From Verrucomicrobiota bacterium (lineage in GTDB: Bacteria > Verrucomicrobiota > Verrucomicrobiia > Limisphaerales > UBA9464), in the NCBI GenBank assembly GCA_017309115.1, contig JAFLEF010000044.1, positions 1 to 64,000 on the forward strand: 64,000 nt of DNA, in the 5' to 3' direction. This document shows positions 17,563 to 26,982 of this stretch, piece by piece. Below the pieces are notes generated by a model. The model was not told the origin of the DNA. It searched no databases and saw only the letters and a program-made list of their open reading frames with translations. Numbering within the stretch: position 1 is the first letter of the stretch; each line of letters starts with the position of its first letter. Both the position numbers and the translations under genes were made by a program.

Positions 17563-18309
17563 TCACTTAAACTCGGCGGTCAAAAACTGCTGGATCAGGG
17601 GAACCGTGCTCGCGCGAATCTCCGCCGGTGTTCCCAGGGCCAGGATTTGCCCGTCGGCGAGAAATGCGATGCGATCGGCAATGCCAAACGCCAGATCCCG
17701 ATGATGGGTCACTACCACGCTGGTAGCGCCAGTGCGTTGATTGAGATTCACGATTTCCCGACCGATGGTGAGCGATACCAGCGGATCCAGTTCGCTCGTG
17801 GGTTCATCGTAAAGGATGAGCTGAGGTTCCACCACCAAAGCCCGGGCGATCGCCACCCGCTTGCGCATGCCCCCGGACAATTCCGACGGATACTTGCGGG
17901 CGTCATCCGGTCCCAAGCGAACGAGACTCAATTTCTCCGCGACAATGCGGGCGATCTCCGCCGGCGGCTGGAGCCGGTGTTCGCTCAGGTAAAGCCCCAC
18001 ATTTTCCTCCACGTTGAGGGAATTGAGGAGACCGCCACTTTGGAAGACCATGGCCAGCCGATGTTTCGTTTCGGCGGCTTCCGGTCCCACCCGCGCTCCG
18101 GCGACCAGGATTTCCCCGGAGTCGGGCTCCTCCAGGCCGATCAGATGTCGGAGAAACACGGACTTCCCAGCGCCGCTGGGCCCCATGAGCACAAAGATCT
18201 CGCCGGCCGCGATCTCCAGGGTGACCGACTGCAAGACAAGCCGTCCGCCGTAGGACTTCGTCAATTGGCGAACCGAAAGTGGGAGACCAGTGGCTGGGGA
18301 GGCGGTCAT
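17563..18309 (-). CDS. mlaF: ABC transporter ATP-binding protein (MlaF-like)
   Basis: 248 residues with all ABC ATPase motifs: Walker A GPSGAGKS, Q-loop VFQSGGL, signature LSGGM, Walker B LILYDEP and the switch histidine in VVTHH. The SGGLLNSLNVEENV region after the Q-loop is characteristic of MlaF/Ttg2A proteins. It energises lipid transport with the MlaE permease. The ATG at 18309 lies 2 bp after the permease stop, so translation is coupled. An open frame continues upstream but overlaps the permease gene out of phase and is ignored. Confidence 0.92.
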   Translation of the reverse strand: MTASPATGLPLSVRQLTKSYGGRLVLQSVTLEIAAGEIFVLMGPSGAGKSVFLRHLIGLEEPDSGEILVAGARVGPEAAETKHRLAMVFQSGGLLNSLNVEENVGLYLSEHRLQPPAEIARIVAEKLSLVRLGPDDARKYPSELSGGMRKRVAIARALVVEPQLILYDEPTSELDPLVSLTIGREIVNLNQRTGATSVVVTHHRDLAFGIADRIAFLADGQILALGTPAEIRASTVPLIQQFLTAEFK

Positions 18310-18311
18310 GG

Positions 18312-19070
18312 TCAAAGGCTGAAACCGTTGTCGAACGGCAGGAGCAGGCGGGTCAGGACGTAATCCAAAATCAAGATCAAGACGAGCGAGTTGACCACCG
18401 CCTTGGTCACACTGCGACCGATGCCGCGGGGTCCGCCCATGGTGGTCAGACCCTGATGGCAACAGATCACTCCGATGCACACCGCGAACACGAACGACTT
18501 GATCAGACCGTTCACGACGTCCCCGGTATCCACACCGTCGCGGATGCTGGCAAAAAAGGTATTCCACGGAACCGCGATCCGGTCGTTGTGAGCGGCCACC
18601 ACGGCGCCACCGAGCCAGCCGACCAGGTTGGCAAAAATGACCAGGCAGGGAACCACCACGCTGATCGCTGCCACCCGGGGGAGAACCAGGAAGTTCACCG
18701 GATTGATCGACAGAGTTCGCAGCGCGTCGATCTCCTGGTACACCCGCATCGAACCCAATTCCGCCGCCATGGCCGAGCCAACGCGACCGACCACCAGGAT
18801 CGACATCATCACCGGAGCCAGTTCCTTGCACATGGCAATGGCCACCAAATTACCCAGCGCCGAGCCAATGCCGTTTTCCACCAGGACTGGTCCGCTTTGC
18901 AATGCCAGTACCCCGCCGATGAAGAACGAGAGAATGCAAGCCATGAACAGGCTGGCATTGCCGATATCGAACAGCTGCTCGCCGATTTTGCGACGCTCCC
19001 GCCACGCCCGGGGCAACGCCCGGACGACCGACAGGAACAGCAGGATCATCTCGCCTAGATTGCGGAACAT
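18312..19070 (-). CDS. mlaE: MlaE-family permease
   Basis: 252 residues, five to six membrane segments. Family markers seen: GGVLALQSG, ELAPVMMSILVVGRVGSAMAAELGSM (the conserved glycine-rich centre, given here in part), EIDALRTLSINPVNFLVLPR and VNGLIKSFVFAVCIGVICC. It forms the inner-membrane channel of an Mla-type phospholipid transporter. First gene of a three-gene operon with the ATPase and the MCE protein. Start ATG at 19070; the gene upstream (SMR exporter) ends 73 bp away on the same strand. Confidence 0.92.
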   Translation of the reverse strand: MFRNLGEMILLFLSVVRALPRAWRERRKIGEQLFDIGNASLFMACILSFFIGGVLALQSGPVLVENGIGSALGNLVAIAMCKELAPVMMSILVVGRVGSAMAAELGSMRVYQEIDALRTLSINPVNFLVLPRVAAISVVVPCLVIFANLVGWLGGAVVAAHNDRIAVPWNTFFASIRDGVDTGDVVNGLIKSFVFAVCIGVICCHQGLTTMGGPRGIGRSVTKAVVNSLVLILILDYVLTRLLLPFDNGFSL

Positions 19071-19143
19071 GCTTCAGGAGTCCGACCGCGGACGGAGTAA
19101 CCAAACCACAAAACTGAAAGAAAGCCGAACATTCGCGCCAGGT

Positions 19144-19470
19144 TCAAACGGAGGTGCGGGTGAAAAACTTCAGCCCAATCACACCGGCAACAATCAATAC
19201 CAGACACACCATCCGGGGGATTTCCCGCGATTCGTTCAGAAAGATCAGTCCAAAGATCGCGGTGCCGACCGCCCCGATTCCGGTCCAGATGGCATAGGCG
19301 GTTCCCAACGGCAGCGTTTTCAACGCCAAGGCCAGCAGACCGAAACTCCCGATCATGCAGGCGGAGGTCCAAACGCTGGGCCAGAACCGAGTGAATCCTT
19401 CGGTGTACTTGAGCCCGACCGCCCAACCCACTTCCAAGAGTCCCGCCAAAAATAGATAAAGCCACGCCAT
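19144..19470 (-). CDS. small multidrug resistance family transporter (SugE/Gdx-like)
   Basis: 108 residues with four membrane segments. The essential glutamate (Glu13) is present. [13 protein letters not shown] after it is the hallmark of the SugE/Gdx subgroup, whose members export guanidinium ions, and [18 protein letters not shown] is the usual TM3 segment. Acts as an antiparallel dimer in the inner membrane. Starts 23 bp after the end of the upstream aromatic-rich protein gene, too close for a guanidine riboswitch, so it is probably transcribed with that gene. Substrate assignment is by subgroup only. Confidence 0.88.
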   Translation of the reverse strand: MAWLYLFLAGLLEVGWAVGLKYTEGFTRFWPSVWTSACMIGSFGLLALALKTLPLGTAYAIWTGIGAVGTAIFGLIFLNESREIPRMVCLVLIVAGVIGLKFFTRTSV

Positions 19471-19493
19471 GATGTGAGGGGTTCAGGGTCGGT

Positions 19494-21071
19494 TCACTTC
19501 TCCGCGACCCAGGAAGCGCCGGACGACGCAGCGGTTCGTTGGACTGCTCGTTCCGCCAACACGTCCCCGCGCTTGATCGCCAGCGGCGGCCGAAACGCCA
19601 CGGGAACCGGAGTTGGCGGGGTGGCGGCACCGGATTTTCCGGCGGAGAAATGACGATTCGGCAGCCAGAACCAGCGCCAGTGGCGTTCGTCGCCGCTCCG
19701 TTCGGTTTGCACCAAGCCAAACAGACAGGAGGTGCGCACGGTATTGGTCGACACGTCCCGTCGAAACAAATTCCAGAGCACGGATTGGTTTGAGCGTCCG
19801 GTATTGGGGTTGTGTTCTGACCGGTATAACGCCCATAGCGGCGAGAAATTCCGTTGTACCGCCTCGCGGTTGCGGAGGACCGTTTCCACCGGTGCCAGGA
19901 CTTGCAGGCGTTCCCGACCATCCAGATCGCGTTTCCAAATGAAGAAGGGCCAAACACCCCGCTCCCTTCGGAAATCTCCCGTTTCCTTGCTGCGCAGCAC
20001 TACATCGTCGTAGAGGAAGAAGGCCGAACGCCAATGATCCCGCCGCAAGGTCTCGTCATCGATCTGCCGATGCGTGAAGAGCGGCCAAAGAAAGAATCGG
20101 GAGCGAACCGGACCCGCCTTCGAATCGCCGTAGATTGGGAATACCCGTCGGGCAGTCTTGCCGGCGCCGTTGGCCCAACCAATCAGCGGCCACGGCGCTC
20201 CCCATTCCACATACTGCTTCGCCCGATCTTCTGTGCGACTGAACAGTGGCCAGAGGTAGGAGGCCTGGTCGAACGTTCGACCATGCTGGGATGAGTAGAA
20301 AGGCAGGACCGAAAAATTGGTGGTGGCCTGGGGTGTCCCAAGCCCTTTTTTGTCGGAGAACAGGATGGGCCAAAGAACGAACCATTTTTCCCGCCCGGGC
20401 GAAATGGCCGGATCGCCCAGATGATTGGTGATCTGGCGCACTTCCTTGTGATCCACGCCGTACAGCGGCCAGAACTGCCATCCACTCCACCCGGGTCCAT
20501 GACGGGTGTGGAAGAACGGATACACATAGTTCCGCGTGGTCATCTCGCCTTTGCGGGTTCGGACGTAGACTGGAAACAGGTAAAACGTGATTTCGTCCCG
20601 AAAGAGCCGGTTTTCCAGATGCCCATAGAAAGGCAGCACGGCCAGGTAGTCGTTGGTCCCGCTCCGCGACGTCTGCTGAAAGTAGATCGGGAACAAGGCC
20701 CGACGCACCACGCCATCGTCAGATTGCCGGTCCGCCCCGGAGAAGTTGAACACCTGGGCCAACTGCCAGCGGTACTCGGTGCCGCTCCGCCGCCACGTGA
20801 GCAACGGATACAGCAGATCGAAACGTTCCCGTTCCAGCACCGGCGTGGTTTCGTAGGACAATAGCGGGGAGAGCGACCACCGCGTGGTGTCCCCGGCGTG
20901 CTCCCACATGGCCAGGGTTCCGAGCGCCTCCGCCCGTTCCCCGGTCTCCCAGATGGTCGCGAACTCCGTGGCGAACGGTCCGGCGGAAAACCAATCCTGA
21001 CCCCGGGTGCTGACGTTGGAGACGCCCGCACCCGCAAGCAGAAGGAGCGATCCCAGAAGCCAGCGACGCAT
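19494..21071 (-). CDS. secreted/outer-membrane protein with repeated LWPLF-type strands, function unknown
   Basis: 525 residues from the ATG at 21071, chosen because MRRWLLGSLLLLAGAGVSN is a good signal peptide; an upstream ATG at 21113 is possible. The body carries at least a dozen short motifs of the form (L/F/Y)-(W/F/L)-P-(L/I/F)-(F/Y/L), e.g. LFPIYF, VLPFYG, LFPVYV, VYPFFH, FWPLYG, LWPILF, LWPLFS, VFPIYG, LWPLFT, VWPFFI, spaced about 20-40 residues, each followed by charged or Arg-rich turns. The pattern suggests repeated beta strands, possibly a beta-barrel or propeller in the envelope. Not matched to a characterised family. The SMR exporter gene follows 23 bp downstream. Confidence 0.7.
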   Translation of the reverse strand: MRRWLLGSLLLLAGAGVSNVSTRGQDWFSAGPFATEFATIWETGERAEALGTLAMWEHAGDTTRWSLSPLLSYETTPVLERERFDLLYPLLTWRRSGTEYRWQLAQVFNFSGADRQSDDGVVRRALFPIYFQQTSRSGTNDYLAVLPFYGHLENRLFRDEITFYLFPVYVRTRKGEMTTRNYVYPFFHTRHGPGWSGWQFWPLYGVDHKEVRQITNHLGDPAISPGREKWFVLWPILFSDKKGLGTPQATTNFSVLPFYSSQHGRTFDQASYLWPLFSRTEDRAKQYVEWGAPWPLIGWANGAGKTARRVFPIYGDSKAGPVRSRFFLWPLFTHRQIDDETLRRDHWRSAFFLYDDVVLRSKETGDFRRERGVWPFFIWKRDLDGRERLQVLAPVETVLRNREAVQRNFSPLWALYRSEHNPNTGRSNQSVLWNLFRRDVSTNTVRTSCLFGLVQTERSGDERHWRWFWLPNRHFSAGKSGAATPPTPVPVAFRPPLAIKRGDVLAERAVQRTAASSGASWVAEK

Positions 21072-21347
21072 ACGAATTCGGAGAGCCTCGCGGACAAACC
21101 ACCCTGGACGCAAGCGGCACGCTCATTTCAAAACGCCCCCCTCACTCCCCGGTGGTAGGGAACTCTGATACCCCAAATCCGAATCTCAGCTTCGGCAAGG
21201 TGGGGTTCTCCAGGTCATTCGCGTGAATTCGAGTTGATTCGCGGTTTTCACCGCCCCGTTCCAAAGCGGCCCGCAACCTCGTCGAATAAGCAGCCCTCGC
21301 GTCTCGTTGTTGACAGGACATCCAACCCTTCCAGCGTTGGACTTCGC

Positions 21348-24300
21348 ATGCGGCACTCACCTTCATGGCGGAAACGCCTTCGGCAGGCAGCCGGACTGAC
21401 CGTCCTCGGGCTCGGTCTGGGTCTGGGTCTGACCTCGGCAGCCAGTCTGGATCCCGCTCAGGTGGAGTTCTTTGAGAACAAAATCCGACCCCTCCTGGCC
21501 GACCACTGCTACGAATGCCACAGCGCTCGTTCCGAGAAAGCCAAGGGCGGACTGCTGCTCGACACCCGGGCACAGTTGCTCAAGGGCGGCACCTCCGGAG
21601 TGGTCCTGGTGCCAGGGAAGCCGGAAGAAAGTTTGCTGATCCAGGTGCTCAAGGGCACCGCCAAGGACGTCGACGCGATGCCGCCGGAGAAGGCCGGGGG
21701 TCCGCTTAAGCCGGAACAAATCGCCGTCCTGGAGGAATGGGTTCGCATGGGCGCGCCAGATCCGCGAACCGGGGAACTCACCGCCCAACCCAATCCCGCC
21801 GCTCACTGGGCCTTTCAGCCGCCCCGCTCGGTGCCGCCCCCGGTGACCGCCGCGACTCCGGCAGGCATGAATCCGATCGACGCCTTCATCGGCGCCAAAT
21901 TGGCCGAGAAAGGACTTTCCCCCGCGCCCCGGGCGGATCAGCGAACCTTGCTGCGGCGCCTGACCTTCGATCTGACCGGTCTGCCTCCGACGCCCGAGGA
22001 AATGCAGGAGTTTCTCAACGATCCGTCACCCCGGGCCTATGCCGCGGCCGTGGATCGTCTGCTGGCGTCGCCCCGCTATGGCGAACGCTGGGGTCGCCAT
22101 TGGCTGGACGTCGCGCGCTATGCCGATTCCAAGGGTTACGTCTTCGAGCAGGAACGCCGCTTCAGCCACAGCTACACCTACCGCGACTGGGTGGTGAATG
22201 CCCTCAATCAGGACCTGCCCTACGACCAATTCCTCATCCAGCAGATCGCCGGCGACCAGGTGGCGACTCCGGACAATCCCTGGCCGATGGCGGCCCAAGG
22301 ATTCCTGACCCTGGGTCGGCGGTTTCTGGACAACATTCACGACATCATTGATGACAGGATCGATGTCGTAACCCGGGGCACGATGGGGCTCACCGTGGCC
22401 TGTGCGCGTTGCCATGATCACAAGTACGACCCGGTTCCGACCGGCGACTACTACGCGCTTTACGGTGTTTTCAATTCGAGTCAGGAGCCTGGGGAAAAGC
22501 CGCTGTTGGGACCCAATCCCAACGCCCAAAAAGCCGCCGCCTACGAGCGGGATCGGGCGGAGCGGATGAAGGAACTTCAGGAGTTTCGGGCGGAACGAAC
22601 CGCCGATATCTCCAAAAAGCTGCGCGAACGAGTGGGTGACTACTTGTTGGCCGCCCAGGATTCGATGGGGCTGGACTGGACCAATCTGGAAGGCTTGGCG
22701 CGAGTTCGCAGCCTGGATCCGGGCTTGGTGGGCGCCTGGAAGGGTCGGCTCGAACAGTGGCAGGGATCTCCGACCCCGGCGTTTGGGCCTTGGTTCGCCC
22801 TCGCCAAGCTGAACACCAACGACTTTGCGGCCCAGGCCCCGGCGACGCTGGCTTCCTTCCGAACCAACACTGCCGGAACTCCGGGGGCCAATGCCGCGGT
22901 CCTAGTGGCCTTGAGCGAACCGCCGCTCACCAGCTTCAAGGACGTGGCCGATCGCTACGGAAAACTCCTGCTTCAGGCCGATCAGGCCTGGTCCCAAGCG
23001 GTCACCAACGCTCAAGCCCAGAGTCAAGCTGCCCCGACCGCGCTGCCCGATCCCGCCCAGGAAGAGTTGCGACTGATCCTCAACGCTCCGGATTCCCCGG
23101 TGATGGCGGCGATGAAGGACATCGACCGGTTCTTCGACACACCCACGGGCCAGAAGATTCGGGGGCTGCAGCGCAAACTGGATGAACTCGACGCGACCCA
23201 CCCAGGCGCACCACTCCGCGCCATGGCGTATCTCGACAAGAGCAAGCCGGTCGAACCGGTGGTGTTTAAACGCGGCAATCCGGGCAACCCCGGCCCCCAA
23301 GTGCGCCGACAATTTCTGGAGGTCATCGCCGGCACCAATCGGGTTCCGTTTGCCCAAGGCAGTGGACGGCTGGAACTCGCCCAAGCCATTGCCAGTCGGG
23401 AGAACCCCCTGACCGCCCGGGTGCTGGTCAACCGGGTGTGGCTCCGCCATTTCGGCGCCCCACTGGTCCGCACCCCCAGCGACTTCGGCGTGCGCAGCGA
23501 TCCCCCCAGCCATCCGGAACTGCTGGATCACCTCGCCGTCTGGTTCATGGACCACGGTTGGTCCCTAAAGGCGCTCCATCGGTATCTGCTGCTGTCTGCC
23601 ACTTACCAGCAGGCCAGTGATCCCGGGGAGGATCCGGCGGTTCAGGCCGCCTTTGCCCAGGGTGACCAAGTGGATCCGGCGAACGTCCTGCTCTGGCGAA
23701 TGAACCGCAAACGCGCCGATTTCGAAGCGCTCCGGGATGGTCTGCTCGCTGTCAGCGGCCGTTTGGATGGGGATATTGGTGGTCAACCCGTGCCGATGTT
23801 CGAAGACAATTCCACGCCGCGCCGGACGTTGTACGGCTTCATCGACCGACAAAATCTTCCGGGAATTTTGCGGGCCTTCGATTTCGCCAGTCCCGACGCG
23901 ACTTCGCCGCTGCGGTTTCAGACCACCACACCGCAACAGGCCCTGTTCCTCATGAACAGCGCCTTCATGGCCGACCGCGCGCGGGATTTCGTCAGCCGAC
24001 CCGACGTGCAACAGCGTCCGTCGACCGACGCCCGCATCCAGCGGCTCTATGAGCTGGCCTTCCAACGAACGCCCAGTCCGCAAGAGTTGACCCTCGCCGA
24101 GCAGTTTGTCTCCCGCCCGGCGAGCGCGCCGCCGGAACCCCCTTCGGCAGTGTGGAAATACGGCACCGGCCGTTTCGACACCAATTCCGGCCGAGTGCTG
24201 GATTGGAAGGCCCTGCCCCAGTTCACCGGCGAAGCTTGGCAATGGGAGGGCAAACTCCCCGCTGGCAACGGTCAATGGACCATGCTCAACCGTCAGGGCG

Positions 24301-24740
24301 GTCATCCGGGATCCGATGCCGCCAATGCGGCCATTCGTCGCTGGACCGCACCCACCGCCGGCAAATTCAAGATCACCGGAACGTTAGAACACCCTGCCGA
24401 GGCTGGGGATGGAGTGATGGGTCGCGTTGTGTCCAGCCGGCAAGGTCAGCTGCAGGAATGGGATGTGTACCATCGCAAACAGGCCACCACTTTGGATGAA
24501 GTCGTGGTGGAAGCCGGGGAGACCTTGGATTTCGTAGTGGAGCCAAAGGCCAACGAGAATTCGGATGGCTTCAATTGGGCACCGACCGTGCGCCGATTGG
24601 ACGGCCAAATTGGCGCCCTGAACGAATGGCGGGCCGGCCGGGACTTCAGTGGTCCTCAGGTCATTCCCGTCCCGCTCAATCCCTGGCAGCAATATGCCCA
24701 AGTGCTGCTCAGCGCCAACGAGTTCATCTTCATTGATTGA
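21348..24740 (+). CDS. PSD1 and planctomycete cytochrome C domain protein (DUF1549/DUF1553)
   Basis: 1,130 residues with a signal peptide. An N-terminal heme motif CYECH (Cys54, Cys57, His58) belongs to the PSCyt1 domain; DUF1549 follows (about 175-390), including RYGERWGRHWLDVARYADS and a second heme-like motif CARCHDHKYDPV; DUF1553 occupies about 690-900 (RENPLTARVLVNRVW, FGVRSDPPSHPELLDHLA, LNRKRADFEALRD-like). A beta-rich insert lies near the C-terminus (about 940-1100). Such proteins are abundant in Planctomycetes and Verrucomicrobia and are linked to extracellular polysaccharide breakdown. Usually a DUF1501 gene follows; here none does. The ATG at 21348 is preferred to 21234 because it precedes the signal sequence directly. 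Confidence 0.9.
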   Translation: MRHSPSWRKRLRQAAGLTVLGLGLGLGLTSAASLDPAQVEFFENKIRPLLADHCYECHSARSEKAKGGLLLDTRAQLLKGGTSGVVLVPGKPEESLLIQVLKGTAKDVDAMPPEKAGGPLKPEQIAVLEEWVRMGAPDPRTGELTAQPNPAAHWAFQPPRSVPPPVTAATPAGMNPIDAFIGAKLAEKGLSPAPRADQRTLLRRLTFDLTGLPPTPEEMQEFLNDPSPRAYAAAVDRLLASPRYGERWGRHWLDVARYADSKGYVFEQERRFSHSYTYRDWVVNALNQDLPYDQFLIQQIAGDQVATPDNPWPMAAQGFLTLGRRFLDNIHDIIDDRIDVVTRGTMGLTVACARCHDHKYDPVPTGDYYALYGVFNSSQEPGEKPLLGPNPNAQKAAAYERDRAERMKELQEFRAERTADISKKLRERVGDYLLAAQDSMGLDWTNLEGLARVRSLDPGLVGAWKGRLEQWQGSPTPAFGPWFALAKLNTNDFAAQAPATLASFRTNTAGTPGANAAVLVALSEPPLTSFKDVADRYGKLLLQADQAWSQAVTNAQAQSQAAPTALPDPAQEELRLILNAPDSPVMAAMKDIDRFFDTPTGQKIRGLQRKLDELDATHPGAPLRAMAYLDKSKPVEPVVFKRGNPGNPGPQVRRQFLEVIAGTNRVPFAQGSGRLELAQAIASRENPLTARVLVNRVWLRHFGAPLVRTPSDFGVRSDPPSHPELLDHLAVWFMDHGWSLKALHRYLLLSATYQQASDPGEDPAVQAAFAQGDQVDPANVLLWRMNRKRADFEALRDGLLAVSGRLDGDIGGQPVPMFEDNSTPRRTLYGFIDRQNLPGILRAFDFASPDATSPLRFQTTTPQQALFLMNSAFMADRARDFVSRPDVQQRPSTDARIQRLYELAFQRTPSPQELTLAEQFVSRPASAPPEPPSAVWKYGTGRFDTNSGRVLDWKALPQFTGEAWQWEGKLPAGNGQWTMLNRQGGHPGSDAANAAIRRWTAPTAGKFKITGTLEHPAEAGDGVMGRVVSSRQGQLQEWDVYHRKQATTLDEVVVEAGETLDFVVEPKANENSDGFNWAPTVRRLDGQIGALNEWRAGRDFSGPQVIPVPLNPWQQYAQVLLSANEFIFID

Positions 24741-25109
24741 AGCGGGTAAGGGGTAAGAGGCAAGGGCCAAGAACGGTCGGGCGAGGTTCCACCGAGCCGT
24801 TCGCGTCCCACCTTCCGGCCTCTCAGCTCTCAGCTCTCCCTCGATCTACCGCTTTTCGTCCCGGCTGCTGAGGCGTCGAGTCACTCCAAGCGCCACCCGC
24901 GCGCCCCAAAGCGCCAGAGGGCTGGCGCACTCCAAACGCTCCGCGCCTTCCTTGCCGCTTCCCGCTTCCCGCTTTGCCTCTCAGCTCTCAGCTCTCAGCT
25001 CTCAGCTCTCAGCTCTCAGCTGGGCTTCCAGCCCACCCGCCCCTTTCCCCCAAACTTTCCCACCGCCCCCCTTGCGCAGGACAATTCCGGGTCCGTAGCT
25101 TCCCGCGTC
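24741..25109. other. repeat-rich intergenic spacer before rex
   Basis: About 370 bp. It holds a gcgaggttccaccgagccg element near 24780, a 2-unit TCTCAGC array at 24821, a ~55-bp repeat at 24901-24956 matching 27182-27236, and a 6-unit TCTCAGC array at 24979-25020. No gene found. Confidence 0.7.
24979..25020. repeat. (TCTCAGC)n heptamer array, 6 perfect units
   Basis: Six uninterrupted heptamers, the longest array in the window; likely to vary by slippage. It sits about 90 bp upstream of the rex start codon. Confidence 0.95.
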
Positions 25110-25739
25110 TTGAAAGTCGTCCGCCCCGTCATCCCACCAAAGACGATCTACCGCATGTCGGTCTATTTGCGCTGCCTCCAACGGCTCAAACAGAATGAGA
25201 TTCAGACCGTCAGCAGCGAAGCCCTGGCCAGCGCGGCGGGCGTGAAGTCCACTCAGTTGCGGAAAGACCTCACCTACTTTGGTCAGTTCGGCACGCGCGG
25301 ATTGGGATATGACGTCGAGCAGTTGTCCAAAATGATCTCGGACCTGCTGGGCACCAATCGCCTGCAACCGGTGGTTCTGGTGGGCGTCGGTCACTTGGGA
25401 ACCGCGCTCTTAAGCTACCGCGGATTCGAACAGGAAGGCTTTGAGATTGTGGCGGCCTTTGACCTGGAACCCGACCGTCACCGCGATCGCCCACTCAAAA
25501 CTCCCGTCTACACGCTCGAGCGCATGGGTCGGGTCATTCGCGATCGCGGGGTCAAAATGGCCATCCTGACCGTCCCCGCCTCCGCCGCGCAGGAAATCGC
25601 CAATCAATTGGTCGATCAGGGCATCTCAGGCATTCTTAACTTTTCGCCCTCCATGCTGTCCGTTCCCGACACGGTCATGGTGAAAAACGTCAATCTGGCC
25701 ATTGAACTGGAGAACCTCAGTTACTTCGTGCAACAATGA
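25110..25739 (+). CDS. rex: redox-sensing transcriptional repressor Rex
   Basis: 209 residues, the usual size of Rex. An N-terminal winged helix (IPPKTIYRMSVYLR, then VSSEALASAAGVKSTQLRKD and YFGQFGTRGLGYDV) recognises DNA; the Rossmann domain has the NADH-binding loop VGVGHLGTAL and the C-terminal swapped helix NLAIELENLSYF. Rex senses the NADH/NAD+ ratio and represses fermentative and respiratory genes when NADH is low. The TTG at 25110 is taken as start because the conserved IPPKTIYR segment lies before the first ATG (25155). No obvious target gene is adjacent, so it probably acts elsewhere. Confidence 0.92.
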   Translation: MKVVRPVIPPKTIYRMSVYLRCLQRLKQNEIQTVSSEALASAAGVKSTQLRKDLTYFGQFGTRGLGYDVEQLSKMISDLLGTNRLQPVVLVGVGHLGTALLSYRGFEQEGFEIVAAFDLEPDRHRDRPLKTPVYTLERMGRVIRDRGVKMAILTVPASAAQEIANQLVDQGISGILNFSPSMLSVPDTVMVKNVNLAIELENLSYFVQQ

Positions 25740-25781
25740 GGAGTTCCACCAGACGGACTCGGGTTCCTCACCCGTTCGGCT

Positions 25782-25806
25782 AATCCCCTTCGGGATTGCC
25801 TCTTTT
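25782..25806 (+). terminator. possible terminator after rex
   Basis: Six-base stem aatccc / gggatt with loop cttc, followed by gcctctttt, about 40 bp after the rex stop. The U-tract is weak. Confidence 0.4.
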
Positions 25807-25856
25807 CGCTCCCCTTCTCCACGGGTGACAGCTTAGCCTTGCGGACACTTTTCCGT

Positions 25857-26897
25857 ATGGCCAAGCCCACTGTTTACCGCTTTTGCGCAGGTCCCTGGAA
25901 CTTCAGCGAGGGTCAGGATCCCTATGGTCCGCCCACCCGTTCCCCGCAAACCTTCGACTGGAAACTCGATGCCCTGAAGAAGCTGGGGTTCGACGCCATG
26001 ATGTTTCATGACGACGACGCAGTGCCGGACATCGATTCCAAGTCCTCCTCCCAAGTCCTCAAGGAAGCCAAAGAGCTGAAGAAGCGCCTGGACGGAGAAG
26101 GTATCGCGGCGGAAATGGTCGCGCCTCGCCTGTGGTTTGCCCCGCAAACCGTGGATGGTGCCTACACCTCCAACAACAAGAAGCACCGCCAGTACGCCAT
26201 CGATCGCTCCCGGCAATCCATCGACATCGCCAAGGTCTTGGGAACCGATATCCTGGTCCTATGGCTTGCCCGCGAAGGAACCTATCTGCGCGAGGCGAAA
26301 TCAGGCGCCCGGTCCATCGAACGACTGGTCGAGGCGTTCGACGCCCTGCTGGCCCACGACCGCAAGATCCGGTTGGCCATCGAACCCAAGCCCAACGAAC
26401 CCGCCGACGTCGCCTACCTTCCGACCATTGGCCACGCCCTAGCCATCGCGCAACTCACCCGCGATCCCAAGCGAGTGGGCACCGTGATCGAGTCGGCCCA
26501 CGCGATTCTCGCCGGCTTGGATCCTGCCGACGAAATCGACTTCGCCATGACCTTTAAAAAGCTCTGGTCGCTTCATCTGAACGATCAGAACGGCCTCAAG
26601 TTCGATCAGGACAAGCCCTTTGGATCGAACAATCTGCGGGTGGCCTTCAATCAAGTCCGTGCCCTCGAGCGCAACGGCTACGGACGTCAGGGCGAGTATG
26701 TCTGCTTCGATGTTCATCCGTTCCGCACCACCCGTCCGGAGCATTGGCTCAACGGTTTAGGCAACTCCCGGGACACCTTCCTCCGGCTCGTGGACAAGGT
26801 TCGCAGCTATCCGGAGAAGGAAGCTCAGGCTCTGATTGACGACCTGAACTATCAGGACCTCGACCAACTGGTGCTCAATCACCTGCTGGGGAAGTGA
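25857..26897 (+). CDS. xylose isomerase-like TIM-barrel sugar isomerase
   Basis: 346 residues. Motifs of the xylose isomerase superfamily are visible: PRLWFAPQTVDGAYTSNNKK early, VLWLAREGTY, IEPKPNEP with metal-binding Glu, LHLNDQNGLKFDQD (corresponding to FHIDLNGQ...KFDQD) and FDVHPFRTTRP near the end. It should bind two divalent metals and interconvert an aldose and a ketose; true substrate is uncertain because the protein is shorter than classical XylA and no xylulokinase is beside it. ATG at 25857 (MAKPTVYRF) is chosen over a TTG 18 bp upstream. A strong terminator follows. Confidence 0.82.
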   Translation: MAKPTVYRFCAGPWNFSEGQDPYGPPTRSPQTFDWKLDALKKLGFDAMMFHDDDAVPDIDSKSSSQVLKEAKELKKRLDGEGIAAEMVAPRLWFAPQTVDGAYTSNNKKHRQYAIDRSRQSIDIAKVLGTDILVLWLAREGTYLREAKSGARSIERLVEAFDALLAHDRKIRLAIEPKPNEPADVAYLPTIGHALAIAQLTRDPKRVGTVIESAHAILAGLDPADEIDFAMTFKKLWSLHLNDQNGLKFDQDKPFGSNNLRVAFNQVRALERNGYGRQGEYVCFDVHPFRTTRPEHWLNGLGNSRDTFLRLVDKVRSYPEKEAQALIDDLNYQDLDQLVLNHLLGK

Positions 26898-26909
26898 GGG
26901 ATCGACACA

Positions 26910-26937
26910 GCTGAGAGCTGAGAGCTGAGAGCTGAGA
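26910..26937. repeat. (TCTCAGC)n array in inverted orientation, 4 units
   Basis: Four gctgaga units, i.e. the heptamer on the minus strand, directly before the terminator hairpin. Confidence 0.9.
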
Positions 26938-26942
26938 GAAAA

Positions 26943-26971
26943 AAAAGGGCTCGGTTCGACCGAGCCCTTTT
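26943..26971 (+). terminator. strong rho-independent terminator
   Basis: Stem gggctcggt / accgagccc with loop tcg, extended by aaaa / tttt. It follows the sugar isomerase gene by about 45 bp and is symmetrical enough to work on both strands. Confidence 0.9.
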
Positions 26972-26982
26972 CCCCGGGTCGG

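Noticed and set aside
19471..19493. Guanidine riboswitch ahead of the SMR exporter gene
   Set aside because: Only 23 bp lie between the stop of the upstream gene and the exporter start, too short for a riboswitch.
24821..25020. Repeat arrays as a CRISPR
   Set aside because: Units are 7 bp and directly abut, with no spacers and no cas gene in the window.
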